The notes under the pieces were generated by a model. The model had not been told where the DNA came from. It worked only from the letters and a program-made list of their open reading frames with translations, and did not search any database. From the NCBI RefSeq assembly GCF_021462825.1, contig NZ_JAKEEB010000016.1, positions 1 through 64,000 of the forward strand: 64,000 nt of DNA, written 5' to 3'. Of this stretch, positions 41,404-49,846 are shown piece after piece. Position 1 is the first letter of the stretch; every line of letters starts with the position of its first letter. The translations under genes were made by a program, and so were the position numbers. Source of the stretch: Streptomyces glomeratus. Its GTDB lineage: Bacteria; Actinomycetota; Actinomycetes; Streptomycetales; Streptomycetaceae.

Positions 41404-41823
41404 ATGCAGTACGTCACGCCGGTCGTCATCGGCGTTCTCTACGCGCTCCTCAACTCCGTTCTCCGTGAACCGCACCGGAGGCACTTCAACGCGCTGATGA
41501 TCGCCGGCGCGGGCGCCGTCTACATCGGCGGCGGCGGCCTCGGCGGCTGGGAGTTCGCGTTCACCGCGCTCCTCACCTACGTCGCCTACCGGGGCCTGGA
41601 GTCGTGGACCTTCATCGGCATCGGCTGGCTGCTGCACACCGCCTGGGACGTCGTGCACCATCTCAAGGGCAGCCCCATCATCCCCTTCGGGCACGACTCG
41701 TCGCTGGGCTGCGCGATCTGTGACCCGGTGATCGCCCTGTGGTGTCTTCGCGGTGGGCCCTCGCTGCGCGACCTCGTGCGCGGCGGGCGGCCCGCCGCCG
41801 CCCCCGATCGGACGGCCGCCTGA
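41404..41823 (+). CDS. DUF6010-family membrane protein
   Basis: A 139-residue protein with four hydrophobic spans (PVVIGVLYALLNSVL, ALMIAGAGAVYIGGGG, EFAFTALLTYVAYRG, WTFIGIGWLLHTAWDVVHH). The conserved H-T-A-W-D-V-x-H-H motif near residues 78-86 and a C-terminal CAICDPVIALWCL with two cysteines are family hallmarks as I remember them. Function unknown. ATG 41404 follows AGGAAGAG. It is 166 bp after the unknown gene and probably has its own promoter. Confidence 0.78.
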   Translation: MQYVTPVVIGVLYALLNSVLREPHRRHFNALMIAGAGAVYIGGGGLGGWEFAFTALLTYVAYRGLESWTFIGIGWLLHTAWDVVHHLKGSPIIPFGHDSSLGCAICDPVIALWCLRGGPSLRDLVRGGRPAAAPDRTAA

Positions 41824-42023
41824 GGGACGCGCGACGTCCCATGGTGCCCGGTCACCGGCGGGGCCAAGTCCGCGGCTGCGGCGCCGACATGCGGAGGCAC
41901 CGGGACGACAAGCGCGCTCGCCCGCCGGGTGCCCCGGGCACCGGCCCGTCACATCGGCCAAAAAGGTATCGATCACGCAACGAGCCTCGCGCTCGGAGGG
42001 GTGACGCGCGTAGAAAACCTGTC

Positions 42024-42818
42024 ATGCATAAGCCACTTCGCATCGCGGCCCTCGTCGCCGCCTGTGCCCTCGCCGGCGGTGCCCTGTACGGCGCCGGCGC
42101 GGCCACCGCCGGTCAGTCGACGGCGAACTCCACCCACGAGCCCTACAACATCGGGCTCCTGGTCAAGGACATCGACACCTACTACGGGGCCACCCTCGAC
42201 AGCAACGGCGTCTACCAGGCGTCCGCTGACAGCCCGTACGCCCAGGACCTGGCCCGGATCGAGTCCGACGCCAAGCGCTACATCGACAGGGCGGCCCGCA
42301 AGGCGCACCGCCACGGCGAGAAGCCGGCGGTCGTGTTCGACATCGACGACACGCTGCTGCTCAGCCTCGACTACGAGAAGAAGACCAACTACACGTACAA
42401 CTCGACCACTTGGGCCGAGTACGTGGCCAAGGCCGACCGCCCGGCCGTCCCCGGCACCCCGGCGCTCGTCCGGTACGCCGAGAACAAGGGCGTCGAGGTC
42501 TTCTACAACTCGGGCCTCAAGGAGTCGCAGCGCTCCGCGGCCGTGGCGAACCTGAAGAAGGTCGGCGCCGACATCAACCTCGACGCCGAGCACATGTTCC
42601 TCAAGAACGCGGACAACCCGCCGTCCTACCTCAAGGACTGCGCCACTCCGGGCACCTGGACCTGCACGACCGTCCAGTACAAGTCCGGCACCCGCGAGCA
42701 CATCGAGGACCTCGGGTACGACATCATCGCCGACTTCGGCGACCAGTACTCGGACCTCGACGGGGGCCACGCCGACAAGACGTACAAGCTGCCGAACCCG
42801 ACGTACTTCGTCGGCTAG
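42024..42818 (+). CDS. Secreted HAD-superfamily acid phosphatase
   Basis: A 264-residue acid phosphatase of the class B/plant vegetative-storage-protein type. The signal peptide (KPLRIAALVAACALAGGALYGAGAATAG) suggests export. HAD motif I is VVFDIDDTLLL (around residues 107-117); motif II is the serine of FYNSGLKESQR; the lysine and the late acidic motif IADFGDQYSDLDGG complete the set. It should release phosphate from organic esters outside the membrane. ATG 42024 has no good ribosome-binding site within 15 bases, so the start is less certain. No PHO box was found upstream. A strong terminator follows. Confidence 0.88.
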   Translation: MHKPLRIAALVAACALAGGALYGAGAATAGQSTANSTHEPYNIGLLVKDIDTYYGATLDSNGVYQASADSPYAQDLARIESDAKRYIDRAARKAHRHGEKPAVVFDIDDTLLLSLDYEKKTNYTYNSTTWAEYVAKADRPAVPGTPALVRYAENKGVEVFYNSGLKESQRSAAVANLKKVGADINLDAEHMFLKNADNPPSYLKDCATPGTWTCTTVQYKSGTREHIEDLGYDIIADFGDQYSDLDGGHADKTYKLPNPTYFVG

Positions 42819-42870
42819 GCCCCTCCACGGGCCCGAACGGACCTGATCGATTCAACGGGCCCATCCGGGC

Positions 42871-42906
42871 GAACGCCCCCGCCGGTCGTCACCGGCGGGG
42901 GCGTTC
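42871..42906 (+). terminator. Terminator of the acid phosphatase gene
   Basis: Perfect 16-bp stem, GAACGCCCCCGCCGGT (42871-42886) and ACCGGCGGGGGCGTTC (42891-42906), loop CGTC. The 260 bp that follow to the purine permease hold its promoter region and no gene I can see. Confidence 0.85.
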
Positions 42907-43165
42907 CTGCTGTCCGGCCGAGGGGGGCTCAGGCCGGCAGCTCCGCCCGGTAGGACGGCAGCGGCGCGGCGGGGGTTGCCCGCGCCACCCACGTTCTTCC
43001 GGTGTGGAGACGCGGGCGCGGAGACACGGTCCGCGGAGACACGGGGCGCGGACGCATCCGGACCGAGCTTGACCCGTAACACGAAGAAAACCTGAAACGG
43101 GTTCACCGGGGGAACAATCCAGCCAGCATCCCGCACCGGTTCCCCAGGCAACGAGGAGTGTCGCC

Positions 43166-44617
43166 ATGCCCGACAGACAGCAGGTGGCCGAACGGTCGAA
43201 CACCGCACCCCCCGAAGTGAACGGTTTCGACCGGTTCTTCAGGATATCGGAGCGAGGCTCCACCTTCGGCCGTGAGATACGCGGCGGCTTCGCCACGTTC
43301 TTCACCATGGCCTACATCCTTGTCCTGAATCCGATCATCCTGGGCAGCGGGAAGGACAAGTTCGGCCATCACCTGGACGCGGGCCAACTGGTCACCGCGA
43401 CCGCACTGGTCGCCTGTGTGATGACCGTGGTCATGGGTGTCGGCGGCAATCTGCCGCTCGCCATCGCCGCGGGCCTCGGCCTCAACGCGGTCGTCGCCTT
43501 CCAGCTCGCCCCGCTGATGAGCTGGGCCGACGCCATGGGCCTGGTCGTCATCGAGGGCGTGCTGATCTGTGTCCTGGTCGTCACCGGACTCCGGGAAGCG
43601 ATCATGAATGCGATCCCGCAGCAGCTCAAGCAGGCCATCGGTGTCGGTATCGGCCTCTTCATCGCGTTCATCGGCTTCGTCGACGCCGGGTTCGTCAGCC
43701 GCATCCCGGACGCAGCCCACACCACGGTGCCGGTGCAGCTGGGTGCCGTCGGGCGGCTGACCGGCTGGCCCGTGCTGGTGTTCTGCCTCGGTGTGCTGCT
43801 GACCATCGCCCTGCTCGCGCGCAGGGTCAAGGGCGCGATCCTGATCAGCATCGTGACCATGACGGTCGTCGCCATCGTCATCGACTCCGTGGCCGGCATC
43901 ACGAACTGGGGCCTGACCACCCCCAAGGTGCCCGACAAGATCGTGGCCACCCCCGACTTCGGACTCCTCGGCCACTTCAGCCTGTTCGGCGCCTTCGGGA
44001 AGGCCGGTGCGCTCACCGTCGTCCTGCTGGTCTTCACCCTGATCCTGTCGGACTTCTTCGACGCGATGGGCACCATCGTCGGCATCAGCGCGGAGGCGGG
44101 GCTGCTCGACGAGAACGGCAAGGTGCCGGGCATCGGCCGGGTCCTGTTCATCGACGGTGCCGCCGCTGTGGCCGGTGGTGTCGCCTCCGGTTCGTCCAAC
44201 ACCGCTTACATCGAGTCGGCGGCCGGCGTCGGCGAGGGGGCCCGCACCGGCTTCGCCAACCTGATCACCGGCGGTCTCTTCGGCCTCGCGCTGTTCCTCA
44301 CCCCGCTGCTGACCATCGTGCCGCTGCAGGCGGCGGCGCCCGCCCTGATCGCCGTGGGCTTCCTGATGATGACGCACGTCAAGCACATCGACTGGGACCG
44401 GTACGAGATCGCCATCCCGGCCTTTCTGACCATCGCCGCCATGCCGTTCACGTACTCCATCACCGACGGCATCGGTGCCGGCTTCGTGTCGTACGTCGTC
44501 ATCAAGGCGGTTCTCGGCAAGTCCAGGGAGGTCAACTGGCTGCTGTGGGCCGTGTCGGCGCTGTTCCTCGTGTACTTCGCGATCGATCCGGTGGAACAGA
44601 TCCTCGGCGTCAAGTGA
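43166..44617 (+). CDS. AzgA-type NCS2 purine permease
   Basis: A 483-residue membrane protein with about 13 hydrophobic spans, a proton symporter for adenine, guanine or hypoxanthine. AzgA features: GGFATFFTMAYILVLNP near the start, the LPLAIAAGLGLNAVVAF span, the LSDFFDAMGTIVGISAEAGLLD block with the conserved acidic residue, and GASSGSSNTAYIESAAGV-like motif (here VASGSSNTAYIESA). ATG 43166 follows ACGAGGAGTG. Its 5' region has a GTTC-N7-GAAC dyad (43101-43115). It is convergent with the penicillin-binding protein gene. Confidence 0.92.
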   Translation: MPDRQQVAERSNTAPPEVNGFDRFFRISERGSTFGREIRGGFATFFTMAYILVLNPIILGSGKDKFGHHLDAGQLVTATALVACVMTVVMGVGGNLPLAIAAGLGLNAVVAFQLAPLMSWADAMGLVVIEGVLICVLVVTGLREAIMNAIPQQLKQAIGVGIGLFIAFIGFVDAGFVSRIPDAAHTTVPVQLGAVGRLTGWPVLVFCLGVLLTIALLARRVKGAILISIVTMTVVAIVIDSVAGITNWGLTTPKVPDKIVATPDFGLLGHFSLFGAFGKAGALTVVLLVFTLILSDFFDAMGTIVGISAEAGLLDENGKVPGIGRVLFIDGAAAVAGGVASGSSNTAYIESAAGVGEGARTGFANLITGGLFGLALFLTPLLTIVPLQAAAPALIAVGFLMMTHVKHIDWDRYEIAIPAFLTIAAMPFTYSITDGIGAGFVSYVVIKAVLGKSREVNWLLWAVSALFLVYFAIDPVEQILGVK

Positions 44618-44628
44618 GCCGGGGAGCC

Positions 44629-44666
44629 CCGGTGGGGACGAGCCCGGCCGGGGCCGTCCCCACCGG
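44629..44666. terminator. Bidirectional terminator between the permease and PBP genes
   Basis: A 12-bp stem CCGGTGGGGACG (44629-44640) with CGTCCCCACCGG (44655-44666); the 14-base loop itself contains a GCCCGG/CCGGGGC pair. It ends just before the PBP stop at 44669. Confidence 0.75.
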
Positions 44667-44668
44667 CT

Positions 44669-46126
44669 CTAGTTCTTCAGAGCCGCCTGCATCATGGCCC
44701 TGGCGACCGGTGCCGCCAGCCCGTTGCCGCTGACCTCCGACCGCGCCGCGTCCGACTGCTCGACCATCACCGCGACGGCGACCTCCTTGCCGTTCGTGTC
44801 GGACTTCGCGTACGACGTGAACCAGGCGTACGGCGTCTTGCTGTTGTTCTCGCCGTGCTGGGCCGTCCCCGTCTTGCCGCCCACCGTCGCGCCGGGGATC
44901 CGCGCATTCGTGCCGGTTCCCCGCTCGACCACCGTCCGCATCGCGGACCGCAGCTGCTCGGCGGTCGACGAGCTGACGATCCGCCGGCTCTCGGGGCTGT
45001 CGTCGTAGTCCTTCAGCACATCGCCACCACTGTCGGTGATCTGCGCGACCATATGCGGCGACACCAGCTTTCCGTCGTTGGCTATCGCCGCCGACACCAT
45101 GGCCATCTGCAGCGGGGTCGCCGTGACGTCGAACTGCCCGATGCCCGACAGGGCCGTCTGCGCCTGGTCCATGCCCTTCGGGTACACGCTCGGGTACGCG
45201 CGCACCGGCACGTCCTGCCGGTCGTCGTCGAAGCCGAACCTCTCGGCCATCGCCCTGACCTTGTCCTGGCCGAGGTCGACGGCCATCCTGCCGAAGACGT
45301 TGTTGCACGAGTAGCGCAGGGCCACGCGGATCGAGGCGTTCGTGCAGGGGGCGTCGGGGTTCTCGTTGGACAGGGCGCGGGTCGTGCCCGGCAGGGTGTA
45401 GGGGTCCGGGCTGTTCGTCTTCTGGTCCACCGAGGAGTACAGCCCGTCCTCCAGCGCGGCCGCCGCGACGACCAGCTTGAACGTCGAGCCGGGTGGGAGC
45501 GGCTGGCGCAGCGCACGGTTGGTGAGCGGTTTGCCCGGGTCGGCGTTGAGCTGCTTCCAGGCCGCCCCGGCGGTGTCGGCGTCGGTCAGTGCCGACGGGT
45601 CGTAGGACGGGGTCGACACGACCGCGAGGATCCGGCCGGTGGTGGGGTCGATGGCCACGGCGGCGCCCTTTTTGTTCCCCAGTGCCCGGTAGGCCGCCTT
45701 CTGGACGTCCGGGTCGACCGTCGTCACCACGTTGCCCGGCCCGGCCCGCTTGCCGGTGAGGGCGTCCATGGCGGTCTTCAGCCGGCTGTCCGTGCCGTTG
45801 AGCACGTCCTGGTAGATGCCCTCCAGCTGGGTCGGCGCGTAACTCTGCGAGGCATAGCCCGTCACCGCCGCGTACAGCGTGCCGTCCGTGTACGTGCGTT
45901 TGTACGCGAGGTCGCTGCCGTCGGTGCGCGCCGAGCCCGTGATCGACCGGCCGGCCACGATGATGTTCCCGAGCGGGGCCGCGTAGGTGTCGATCGCGTT
46001 CCGCCGGTTGTCCTTGTCATCCGCGAGCGCCTTGCCGTCGTAGAACTGCACCCAGGTGGCTCTGACCAGCAGAGCGAACACGAGGAGCAGTGCGAAGACC
46101 GAGGCGCGCCTGATCGTCTTGTTCAT
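44669..46126 (-). CDS. Class B penicillin-binding protein (peptidoglycan transpeptidase)
   Basis: A 485-residue protein with one N-terminal membrane span (ASVFALLLVFALLVRATWVQF) and a transpeptidase domain outside. The active-site motifs are S214-T-F-K, S273-C-N and K418-T-G-T. The short N-terminal non-catalytic part fits the PbpA/PBP2-type group of actinobacteria, which cross-link cell-wall peptides; Streptomyces carry several copies, not all linked to the ftsW-pbpA cluster, and this copy stands alone. ATG 46126 is followed by basic residues NKTIRR. Its redundancy means a specialised role in growth or sporulation is possible. Confidence 0.92.
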   Translation of the reverse strand: MNKTIRRASVFALLLVFALLVRATWVQFYDGKALADDKDNRRNAIDTYAAPLGNIIVAGRSITGSARTDGSDLAYKRTYTDGTLYAAVTGYASQSYAPTQLEGIYQDVLNGTDSRLKTAMDALTGKRAGPGNVVTTVDPDVQKAAYRALGNKKGAAVAIDPTTGRILAVVSTPSYDPSALTDADTAGAAWKQLNADPGKPLTNRALRQPLPPGSTFKLVVAAAALEDGLYSSVDQKTNSPDPYTLPGTTRALSNENPDAPCTNASIRVALRYSCNNVFGRMAVDLGQDKVRAMAERFGFDDDRQDVPVRAYPSVYPKGMDQAQTALSGIGQFDVTATPLQMAMVSAAIANDGKLVSPHMVAQITDSGGDVLKDYDDSPESRRIVSSSTAEQLRSAMRTVVERGTGTNARIPGATVGGKTGTAQHGENNSKTPYAWFTSYAKSDTNGKEVAVAVMVEQSDAARSEVSGNGLAAPVARAMMQAALKN

Positions 46127-46209
46127 CCCGTCCAGGAGACGTACGGGAACGTGTGGATCGTTCCCTTCCGCCCCGTTTTCTCATCGGGACTTCATGAACG
46201 GGGACCGGC

Positions 46210-46243
46210 GCTCAGCCCTTCAGGACGCTCAGCCCTTCAGGAC
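46210..46243. repeat. 17-bp tandem duplication at the 3' end of the GNAT gene
   Basis: GCTCAGCCCTTCAGGAC is repeated exactly at 46210-46226 and 46227-46243. On the minus strand each copy encodes V-L-K-G-stop, so the real stop (46231-46229) is followed by a second, unused copy of the last codons and stop. Confidence 0.85.
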
Positions 46244-46702
46244 GAGGACGACCTCCTCGATCTCCTCGCCACGGGCCTGGGCGTACTCCCTGGCCCGGGC
46301 CGCCTCCTCGAAGCCGCACTTGCGCAGCACCCGGCCGGAGGCCACGTTGTCGGCCGCCGCCCGGGCGTACAGCGGGCGCTCCGGCACCTGCTCGAGGAGC
46401 ATCCGCAGGGCGGCCGTCGCGATGCCCCGGCCCCAGTGGGCGCGGTCGATCCAGTACGTGACCTCGCGCTCGCCCGGCTCGCCGTACACCGCCGCGCTGC
46501 CCACGACGTCACCGTCCGCCAGCACCGTCCGCACGTCGACGTCACGGGAGCGCCGCAGCCGTGCCCAGTGGGCCTCGAATCCGGCCGGATCGGCCAGGTC
46601 CTCCGGGGTGAACGCGGCCATCCGGAGCGCCACGGGGTCGTTCATCTGGCGCTGGAAGGCCGGAAGGTCGCTGTCGTGGACCTCGCGCAGCGCGACCTCC
46701 AT
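46229..46702 (-). CDS. GNAT-family N-acetyltransferase (RimJ/RimL-like)
   Basis: A 157-residue acetyltransferase. It starts VALREVHDSDLPAFQRQMNDP, a typical RimJ/L-like first helix, has the acetyl-CoA loop in WGRGIATAALRMLL and the NVASGRVLRKCGFEE segment. Substrate unknown. The ATG at 46702 is adjacent to the iclR stop (46704), so it is probably co-transcribed with the regulator. Its 3' end carries a 17-bp tandem duplication. Confidence 0.85.
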   Translation of the reverse strand: MEVALREVHDSDLPAFQRQMNDPVALRMAAFTPEDLADPAGFEAHWARLRRSRDVDVRTVLADGDVVGSAAVYGEPGEREVTYWIDRAHWGRGIATAALRMLLEQVPERPLYARAAADNVASGRVLRKCGFEEAARAREYAQARGEEIEEVVLVLKG

Positions 46703-46703
46703 G

Positions 46704-47477
46704 TCACAGCCTCCGCGTCGCCAGCGTCAGCCGGTCCCGGGCATCGAACAGCGCATCCTTGATCATCTGTTCGTGGGCCGGGGTCAGCCGGGCCACCGGG
46801 ACGGAGCAGCTGATCGCGTCGCGGGCCGGGGTGCGGTAGGGGATGGCGACCCCGAAGCAGCGCAGCCCGAGCGTGTTCTCCTCGCGGTCGACGGCGAAGC
46901 CCTGCTCGCGGACCTGGTGCAGCTCCTCTATGAGCTTCTCCCGGTCCGTGATGGTGTGTTCGGTGAGCGCGGGGAGCGTCTCGGGGAGCATCTTGCGGAC
47001 CTGCTCGTCCGTGAAGGTGCTCAGCAGCGCCTTGCCCAGCGAGGTCGAGTGGGCGGGCAGCCGGCGGCCGACCCGGGTGAACGGCCGCAGGTAGTGCTGC
47101 GACTGGCGGGTCGCGAGGTACACCACGTTCGTGCCGTCCAGCCGCGCCAGGTGGATCGTCTCCGTCGTGTCGTCCGACAGCCGGTCCAGGGTGGGCCGGG
47201 CCGCCGCCACCACCTCGTCCCCGTCGATGTAGGAGGTGCCCACCAGCAGCGCCCGCACCCCGATCCCGTAGCGCGTGCCGGTCGCGTCCGTCTCCACCCA
47301 GCCCAGCTCCACGAGCGTGCGCAGCAGCATGTACAGGCTGGACTTCGGGTACCCCACCGCCTCCTGCACCGCGGCCAGGGAGTGCATGCCGGGGCGGCCG
47401 GCGAAGTACTCGAGCAACTCGACCGTCCGCACCGCGGACTTGACCTGTGCTCCGCCGCCTGTCTCGCCTGCCGACAT
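46704..47477 (-). CDS. IclR-family transcriptional regulator
   Basis: A 257-residue IclR regulator: HTH at about residues 27-55 (LLEYFAGRPGMHSLAAVQEAVGYPKSSLYMLLRTL), then the GAF-like ligand domain with LPAHSTSLGKALLSTF and DREENTLGLRCFGVAIPYRTP. It is divergent from the semialdehyde dehydrogenase gene with a dyad between them, so it most likely controls that gene, responding to a uronate or aldarate intermediate. I use ATG 47477 (MSAGETGGG), six bases after AAGGG; the frame extends to 47540 without a better site. Confidence 0.88.
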   Translation of the reverse strand: MSAGETGGGAQVKSAVRTVELLEYFAGRPGMHSLAAVQEAVGYPKSSLYMLLRTLVELGWVETDATGTRYGIGVRALLVGTSYIDGDEVVAAARPTLDRLSDDTTETIHLARLDGTNVVYLATRQSQHYLRPFTRVGRRLPAHSTSLGKALLSTFTDEQVRKMLPETLPALTEHTITDREKLIEELHQVREQGFAVDREENTLGLRCFGVAIPYRTPARDAISCSVPVARLTPAHEQMIKDALFDARDRLTLATRRL

Positions 47478-47537
47478 CGCCCTTGACCCTTCGTTCGACG
47501 GGAAGCCGGAGATATAGTCTCCGAGCAGCATATTCAT

Positions 47538-47576
47538 CATCAGAGACGCCGTTCAGTATATCGAACGACTCTGATG
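47538..47576. promoter_or_regulatory. Nested dyad operator between iclR and the semialdehyde dehydrogenase
   Basis: Outer arms CATCAGAG (47538-47545) and CTCTGATG (47569-47576) are perfect; inside is CGTTC (47550-47554) / GAACG (47563-47567) around a TATA centre. It lies 61 bp upstream of iclR and 43 bp before the dehydrogenase, the place for an IclR operator. Confidence 0.6.
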
Positions 47577-47618
47577 GGCGGCGGACGAACTGCGGCATGA
47601 CATCTGGAGGGACCCGAG

Positions 47619-49148
47619 GTGGCAGCAGCACCAGTCTGGAGTGTCGACCCCCGTACCGGGAAGCAGCGTGACCAGGTTGCGGTGGAGGCCACCGCCCAGG
47701 CCGTGGACGCCGCCGTCCGCGCGGCCCACGCCGCGCGCGGAGCCCTCGCCGACCGCACGGTGCGCTCCGCCTTCCTGCGCACCGCGGCCGAACGGCTCCA
47801 GGCCGCGGGGGAGGGGCTCGTCGAGACCGCCGACGCGGAGACCGCGCTGGGCCCGGCCCGTCTCACCGGCGAACTCGCCCGGACCTGCTACCAGTTGCGG
47901 GCGTTCGCGGACATCGTCGACGAGGGCGCCTTCCTCGACGTGATCATCAACCACCCCGACGACACGGCCACCCCGCCGATCCCCGACCTGCGCCGCTACA
48001 AGGTCCCGCTGGGCGTCGTCGCGGTCTACTCCGCCTCCAACTTCCCCTTCGCCTTCTCGGTCGCCGGCGGTGACACCGCGAGCGCGCTGGCGGCCGGCTG
48101 CCCGGTGGTGGCCAAGGCCCACCCGGACCACCCCGCCCTGTCCGAGCAGGTCGCGAGGACCCTGCGCGGGGCCGCCGCCGAGCACGGGATCCCCGAGGGC
48201 GTCCTCGGCCTCGTCCACGGCTTCGAAGCGGGCGTGGAGCTGGTCGGGCATCCGCTGGTCGCGGCGGCCGGGTTCACCGGTTCCGTGCGCGGCGGCCGCG
48301 CGCTCTTCGACGCGGCGGCCGCGCGCCCCGTGCCGATCCCCTTCCACGGCGAGCTGGGCTCGCTCAACCCGGTCATGGTCACCGAGGCGGCGGCCGCCGA
48401 GCGCGCCGAGGCGATCGGGGCGGGGCTCGCCGGCTCCATGACCCTGGGCGTCGGCCAGTTCTGTGTGAAGCCCGGTCTGGTTCTCGCCCCCGCCGGCGCG
48501 GCGGGCGACCGGCTGGTGAAGTCCCTGACGGATGCCGTGGGCGGCGTCGAGGCGGGGTTCCTGCTGGACCACCGCATGCGCGACACCTTCCTCGCCGGGG
48601 TCGCCGAGCGCGCCGGACTGCCGGACGTGGAGGCCCCGGTGATGCCGGGTGCGGGCGGCGAGCACACGGTGAGGCCGGGCTTCCTGACGGTCCCGGCCGG
48701 GAGGCTGACCGCCGAGGGCGCCTGGGACCTGCTGCTCGAGGAGTGCTTCGGCCCGGTCACGGTGGTGGCCCGGTACGAGGACGAGGCCCAGGCGAACACC
48801 GTGCTGTCCCGGCTCCCCGGCAACCTCACGGCCACCGTGCACCTGTCCACGGAGGAGGCCGCCGGTGAGGGCCGCGGCGCGGAGATCCTCGCGGAGCTGA
48901 CCCCGCTCGCGGGCCGCGTCCTGGTGAACGGCTGGCCCACGGGGGTGGCGGTGGCGCCCGCCCAGCACCACGGCGGTCCCTACCCGGCGACGACCTCCAC
49001 GTCCACGTCGGTCGGCGGCACGGCCATCGAGCGGTGGCTGCGGCCCGTCGTCTACCAGGGCGCCCCCGAGGCGCTGCTGCCACCGGAGCTGCGGGACGAC
49101 AACCCGCTGGGACTGCCGCGGCGGTTCGACGGGCTTCTGGAGCGCTGA
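47619..49148 (+). CDS. 2-oxoglutarate semialdehyde dehydrogenase (2,5-dioxovalerate dehydrogenase)
   Basis: NAD(P)-dependent aldehyde dehydrogenase of 509 residues in the KGSADH group. N141 in SASNFPF, the general base E245 in FHGELGSLNP and the nucleophile C282 in GQFCVKPG are in place. This group oxidises 2-oxoglutarate semialdehyde to 2-oxoglutarate, the last step of the oxidative uronate/aldarate route whose earlier enzymes are at 37987-40041; it also serves pentose or hydroxyproline routes in some bacteria. GTG 47619 follows GGAGGGACCCGAG. Divergent from the iclR gene, which probably regulates it. Confidence 0.9.
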   Translation: MAAAPVWSVDPRTGKQRDQVAVEATAQAVDAAVRAAHAARGALADRTVRSAFLRTAAERLQAAGEGLVETADAETALGPARLTGELARTCYQLRAFADIVDEGAFLDVIINHPDDTATPPIPDLRRYKVPLGVVAVYSASNFPFAFSVAGGDTASALAAGCPVVAKAHPDHPALSEQVARTLRGAAAEHGIPEGVLGLVHGFEAGVELVGHPLVAAAGFTGSVRGGRALFDAAAARPVPIPFHGELGSLNPVMVTEAAAAERAEAIGAGLAGSMTLGVGQFCVKPGLVLAPAGAAGDRLVKSLTDAVGGVEAGFLLDHRMRDTFLAGVAERAGLPDVEAPVMPGAGGEHTVRPGFLTVPAGRLTAEGAWDLLLEECFGPVTVVARYEDEAQANTVLSRLPGNLTATVHLSTEEAAGEGRGAEILAELTPLAGRVLVNGWPTGVAVAPAQHHGGPYPATTSTSTSVGGTAIERWLRPVVYQGAPEALLPPELRDDNPLGLPRRFDGLLER

Positions 49149-49188
49149 CGGTCCCGCCCTCCGGGGCCCGGCCTGGGACACTCTCCCC

Positions 49189-49797
49189 ATGGACCTCGAA
49201 CTTCCCGAACTCCTCTTCGCTCTGCGCACATATGGGCCCGACGGCCACTGGTCCTACGAGGACGGGGTGCTCACCGGCTGGGCGGGGGCCCGGCAGGACC
49301 GTTTCGTGCCGCCCACCGGTGAGGGGCTCGACCCGGCCTCGGACGCACCCCGGCTGCTCGGTGCCCCCGAGGGCGACTTCCAGCTCATCGCCCGCGTCAC
49401 GGTCGGGTTCGGCGCGTCCTTCGACGCGGGCGTGCTGTATGTGCACGTGGGGGAGCGGTCCTGGGCGAAGCTGTGCCTGGAGTACTCGCCGGACGTGCCC
49501 ACCGTCTGCACCGTGGTCACCCGCGGCCACTCCGACGACGCGAACTCCTTCACGGTGGAGGGAAGTTCGGTCTGGCTCCGGGTGAGCAGGACGGGACGGG
49601 CGTTCGCGTTCCACGCGTCCAGGGACGGGAAGCGGTGGACGTTCGTCCGTCTGTTCACGCTGGCCGACGAGGAGCCGACCTCGGCGGCGCTGGTGGGCTT
49701 CCTGGCGCAGTCGCCGGTGGGGGAGGGGTGCGTGGTCACCTTCGACCATCTGGAGTACCGGGACTCCTGGCCGGAGGGCCTGCGGGACGGCTCGTAG
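49189..49797 (+). CDS. DUF1349-family protein
   Basis: A 202-residue beta-rich protein of the DUF1349 (concanavalin-like lectin/glucanase fold) family. The family pattern is clear: a FQLIARVTVGFGASFDAGVLYVHVGERSWAKLCLEYSPD core and GSSVWLRVSRTGRAFAFHASRDGKRWTFVRLFTL. No signal peptide. Such proteins are thought to bind or act on carbohydrates but have no proven function. ATG 49189 is 40 bp after the dehydrogenase gene, so it may be in the same transcript. Confidence 0.82.
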   Translation: MDLELPELLFALRTYGPDGHWSYEDGVLTGWAGARQDRFVPPTGEGLDPASDAPRLLGAPEGDFQLIARVTVGFGASFDAGVLYVHVGERSWAKLCLEYSPDVPTVCTVVTRGHSDDANSFTVEGSSVWLRVSRTGRAFAFHASRDGKRWTFVRLFTLADEEPTSAALVGFLAQSPVGEGCVVTFDHLEYRDSWPEGLRDGS

Positions 49798-49846
49798 GAA
49801 CCGCGCCGGGTGCGGCCGCGTCCTCCGTCGCATGATCGGGGATCGT

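Noticed and set aside
43101..43111. Single GTTCACC-like 11-mer as a PHO box before the purine permease
   Set aside because: Only one unit; the next 11 bases do not match. Similar single units near 6187 and 19043 were rejected for the same reason.
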